From Bactrocera neohumeralis (taxonomy: Eukaryota > Arthropoda > Insecta > Diptera > Tephritidae): 64,000 nucleotides of DNA. Under the pieces are notes generated by a model. That model saw only the letters and a list, made by a program, of their open reading frames with translations. It was not told the origin of the DNA and ran no database searches. The stretch lies in the NCBI RefSeq assembly GCF_024586455.1, contig NC_065921.1, positions 79,978,163-80,042,162 of the forward strand. Direction: 5' to 3'. A program made the position numbers and the translations under genes. Of the stretch, positions 60,850-64,000 are shown piece by piece. How positions within the stretch are numbered: position 1 is the stretch's first letter; each line of letters begins with the position of its first letter.

Positions 60850-62020
60850 ATGGGTTAACGAGCGACTATAGAATGGACTGTTATTTTCATGAAAAAGTAT
60901 GAGAAAACATGAACATTTTAGTGAGATTATCTTAACGGGACTTTTATGCAGTGCAAAACTCGGTGCTTTAGTGGGTTGTGGCTTCAACTCAGGCGACTGT
61001 TTTGGTATACCGTGTAGAGAACGTGATTTATACATCCATCGTTGGCCTAGAGGACCAGATTCTGATCAAAAAACTTTTTTTTTAACTTATACAAAGGTTC
61101 TCCACACTGAAAAAATCTGAAAGGAAAATTTTCATGCAGAAAAAAAATTTTTTCTTAATCTTATATTGAGCTAATCCACACTGAAAAATCTAAAAGGAAG
61201 TTTTTCATATACAAAAGACCTTTTCGAAGCCGCTTAGCCAACTAACCACAAGTCCAAATATGTGTCATTCTTTCTCTCTCTCTCCTGCGTTTCCCTCAAT
61301 CCCAGCAACAACTCACTACGTAACGGAATCTAGTAATATATTTGATAGCCATGATATCCTGATCAATTGCAGCAGAAATAAAATTGATTGTACAGAAATT
61401 TGAAGCAAAATTGTGATTGTCTGGATAACAGCAAAATACAACAATAACAAAAATACAAAAATTGCATTCAAAGAAGCCACACTACAACTAAAACTACATC
61501 TTCCACCACAAATCACACTTACGACTTCAAACATTGCATACGCTCCGGCGAGTGGGGGATGAAAGATATATGGAGGGAGAGAGCGTAAGAGCAAGAGCGC
61601 TAGAGAGATCAGCCACTAAACACGTACCCTTATAATTTATCTTCATTTCCGTATAAACTCATTGTATTCCATTCCACTTTAACAGCAATTTATTACGTTT
61701 TCAATAATGGTGAGTGAGTAGCAGCAGAAAAGCGGCATGTACCCAAGCGGGAAAACAAGTGATTGCAAAATTTATATCTAATAGAGATTTATCGTCACCA
61801 CGCAAGACATTACTTGCTGCGGTTGTGGAGAAATTGAAAGCTCTTGAAAAATGTAAGGAAGGTTGCCAGATTAAAACAGTGATTTTCGAAAGATTTTAAC
61901 AACAGTACACTAGTAGATATACCAAGCATACCTTTAGGCGGCTGTTGCCGTTTCATTTGTTCATTTACTTTTTAGCTAATGCGCGTTAAGGCGTCTGGAA
62001 AGCATATAAAGAGCAGCTAG
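60850..62020. other. Intergenic or 3' flank, no clear gene
   Basis: An approximate direct repeat sits at 61100-61215 (CACACTGAAAAAATCTGAAAG and CACACTGAAAAATCTAAAAG). A CT-rich tract at 61270-61300 precedes a possible acceptor at 61304-61305 (see findings). A 61-codon open frame at 61714-61899 has no recognised motif. Confidence 0.6.
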
Positions 62021-62029
62021 TATATGCTT

Positions 62030-63065
62030 CAGTGGAGCTCTTAGAACAATACCAAGTCAGGCTCTGAACGTCATTTTACACTTTCTGCCAATGGACTTGT
62101 ACTGCAAAAAGCTGGCAGCGAAGTCTGTTCTTAGATCAAGTGAATCCACCCTATTAGTCGCTTGTTATAGGAGAATTTTAAGATACTTAGTAAGTTCACA
62201 TTTTTTTGTCTACACCACGGATTTTCGTAATACTATAGGATTTTAGTTAAATTCAGTCCTCAATACTGTCTGCGCTTCCAGAGAAGAGTGTTGAAAACGG
62301 GGAGTTGAACAGGTATGTAGCGATAAGTATCTATACGAATGGGTGCAAACTAGATAATCGAGTGGCAGGTGGTGTCTTTTCTGAAAAAAATAGTCACCAA
62401 ATCGCCATCTGTTTACCACACCTATGCAGTGTTTACCAAGCAGAGATAACAGCAATTAAAACAAGCCTTCTGATTCTGACAAGGATTGTGCTCACAGAAA
62501 AGAATGTATTTATATACACAGATAACCAAACGGCTTTAAAAACACTAAAGTCTCTTAGGGTTTCGTTAAAAATAGTGACAGAGTACCTTGATCTTTTATT
62601 GGCACTTACATTTTATGACTATCATAATAAACCTGCAATACGTTCCAGGTCATAGCGATATTCCAGGAAACTGATGCAGATGAACTAGTCAGAACAGACA
62701 CCACCCTACTATTAGCCCACAGAGAAGAGGAAGTTTGTATGACACTGGCTACTTGTAGATATTTAAGCGACGAAGATGTCATATATACAAGCGAAGCAGG
62801 CTTAAGAGCTCCAGTAAGAGTGCTAACAGGTCACTGTCTTAGCAGATATGTCAGCAAGTTAGGAACGCAATGTAATGACTGTTGTAGTAACTATAAGGAA
62901 GTGAAAGAAGAGGACATTATAAGTATAATCCATCTTCTATATAAATGTAAATATCCGTATAGAAAAATAATTGCCGATATTTCGGAGAATGTTCATATAA
63001 AATTTTGTGTACGTGACAGCCACGCTGTCGACCTTTCGAAATGGGCCCAAAAAACCTTATGTTAG
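62030..63065 (+). pseudogene. LINE 3' part with RNase H domain, plus strand
   Basis: Plus-strand pieces are SGALRTIPSQALNVILHFLP and MDLYCKKLAAKSVLRSSES (linker before RNase H), then ISIYTNGCKLDNRVAGGVFS, CSVYQAEITAIKTSLLIL and VFIYTDNQTALKTLKSLR, then YVPGHSDIPGN. In an active RNase H the strand-1 motif would be TDGSK with Asp; here it is YTNG, so a catalytic acid is lost. The glutamate (QAE) and second aspartate (YTDNQ) remain. The 62739-63065 frame (VLTGHCLSRYVSKLGTQCND) is the C-terminal zinc-knuckle region. Stops after PGN show decay. The clade is of the R1/I/jockey type with RNase H. Confidence 0.85.
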
Positions 63066-63099
63066 ACAGCCAGCTTTTTTGAGCTTTTTTGAAAGTAAA

Positions 63100-64000
63100 A
63101 TCTTCAAGAAATTTCGTATAGACTAACGTTAAAATTTTCAAACAATCGAAGCACTATAATATCCGGTTGCCATACAAACTGCGGGATCAAGGTCTAGTTC
63201 TAGTAAGGAATTTTTTAATTTGTTGAATTCGTTTTTTTATAACTTTAAGGTAATGATGATTTAATTTATATTATTTATTTAATGCCAGTCAAGTTCTCAT
63301 AAGATATTTAAAACCATCAGATAATTTATTTTCCTTAACTCACTACTTTGCCGGTGTGAGACTTTGCTAAGACCTGAATAAAAGAGCCTGAATGTAGGCA
63401 ACGTTTATTGCTATATATATCACAAATCTTCGAGTATTATGTCTTACTAGCTGAAATGGACTCTATTTATATATCAAGAACAGCTTTTTCACTATGGTAT
63501 ATAGCTGTCATACAAACAGAGTGATCAAAGTCTATTCCTTGTATATACAATATTATGATTTGTGAAGGGTATATAGCTTAGAGCTATATTGATGATAAAA
63601 TTTGTAATAATTACTTAATGCTAATGAAGTACGCATGATAGTATTTAGAATCATATTACACATTACATGATTGTACTTAAAATCATATTACACTTACTTG
63701 GATAAAAAGGTGTGCAACTTTTCTAATATCTGAGTAAATGAGCCTAAATGTCGGCAACGTTTAACGCTATTATATTATAAATCTTCAAACATTGTCTGTT
63801 ACTAGTTGAAATGTAGTCCATTTAGATATTACGGCATGACTTAAAATTATCTTGCACTAGATCCAATATAATTTATAATTCTTTAAATCAAAAAATTATA
63901 TATAGTTTATAAATATATGACTACTAGTAAAGGCACTTAATCCTCAACCACCACGCAGTGCATATTTCACTCATACATATTTCACGCGCCTCGAGTGGCT
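63100..64000. repeat. Downstream dispersed repeats: CATACAAACTG and GCCTAAATGT families
   Basis: CCATACAAACTGCGGGATCA (63171) and AGCTGTCATACAAACAGAGT (63504) are diverged members of the dispersed repeat. A different unit of about 150 bp is present twice: GAGCCTGAATGTAGGCAACG at about 63388 and GAGCCTAAATGTCGGCAACG at about 63741, each followed by a TATAAATCTTC-like phrase and CTAGCTGAAATG/CTAGTTGAAATG. No gene is seen to the end of the window. Confidence 0.65.

Noticed and set aside
61714..61899. 61-codon frame as a possible downstream gene
   Set aside because: Too short, no motif, flanked by LINE remains, no start context or splice support.

Overview
The window is one stretch of an insect nuclear genome. 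The closest match in style is a higher fly, most likely a tephritid fruit fly: AT-rich DNA, GT-AG introns of 0.2-14 kb, CAG/CAA-rich coding tracts, GTT microsatellites, and fly-type mariner and non-LTR retrotransposon relics. The genus is an inference, not a reading.

It is dominated by a single plus-strand gene, a member of the sidestep (Side) family of immunoglobulin-superfamily cell-surface proteins. Family members studied in Drosophila are ligands for Beat receptors in axon guidance and synaptic partner choice. Thirteen coding exons were placed by reading frame, splice sites and phase: 924-1127, 9089-9240, 13602-13746, 27763-27893, 32069-32228, 44282-44496, 46015-46096, 49517-49676, 50285-50421, 53822-53947, 55253-55573, 55785-56125 and 60332-60628. 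Every intron is GT-AG, and the joined frame stays open for 822 codons to a TGA at 60626-60628. The 5' end (signal peptide, Ig1, first half of Ig2) lies upstream of the window. In order the exons encode the second half of Ig2, Ig3, Ig4, Ig5, one fibronectin type III domain, a Thr-rich stalk (a newly inferred in-frame exon), a transmembrane helix, and a cytoplasmic tail with a poly-Gln/His/Pro tract, three ITIM-like tyrosine motifs and a C-terminal PDZ-ligand-like Thr-Arg-Val.

Introns phase-1 to the frame mark domain borders. Introns inside Ig domains are phase 0, so each Ig domain is a two-exon, phase 1-1 module.

The roughly 57 kb of intron is mostly decayed repeats. They include tandem arrays built on short self-complementary cores (5-8, 26-27, 54-55, 56.7 and 59.2 kb), a recurring ACCACCCTAAT box, and five or more LINE fragments. 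There are also three mariner/Tc1 relics, one of them a 0.5 kb deletion derivative with intact terminal inverted repeats, and a dispersed repeat with the core AGCTGTCATACAAACTGA. A near-perfect 52-bp inverted repeat lies at 10.4-10.6 kb, and there are several minisatellites.

Downstream of the gene (60.7-64 kb) there are polyadenylation signals, a possible alternative last exon at 61306, a LINE 3' portion and more dispersed repeats. No tRNA, rRNA or CRISPR, and no second convincing protein-coding gene, was found.
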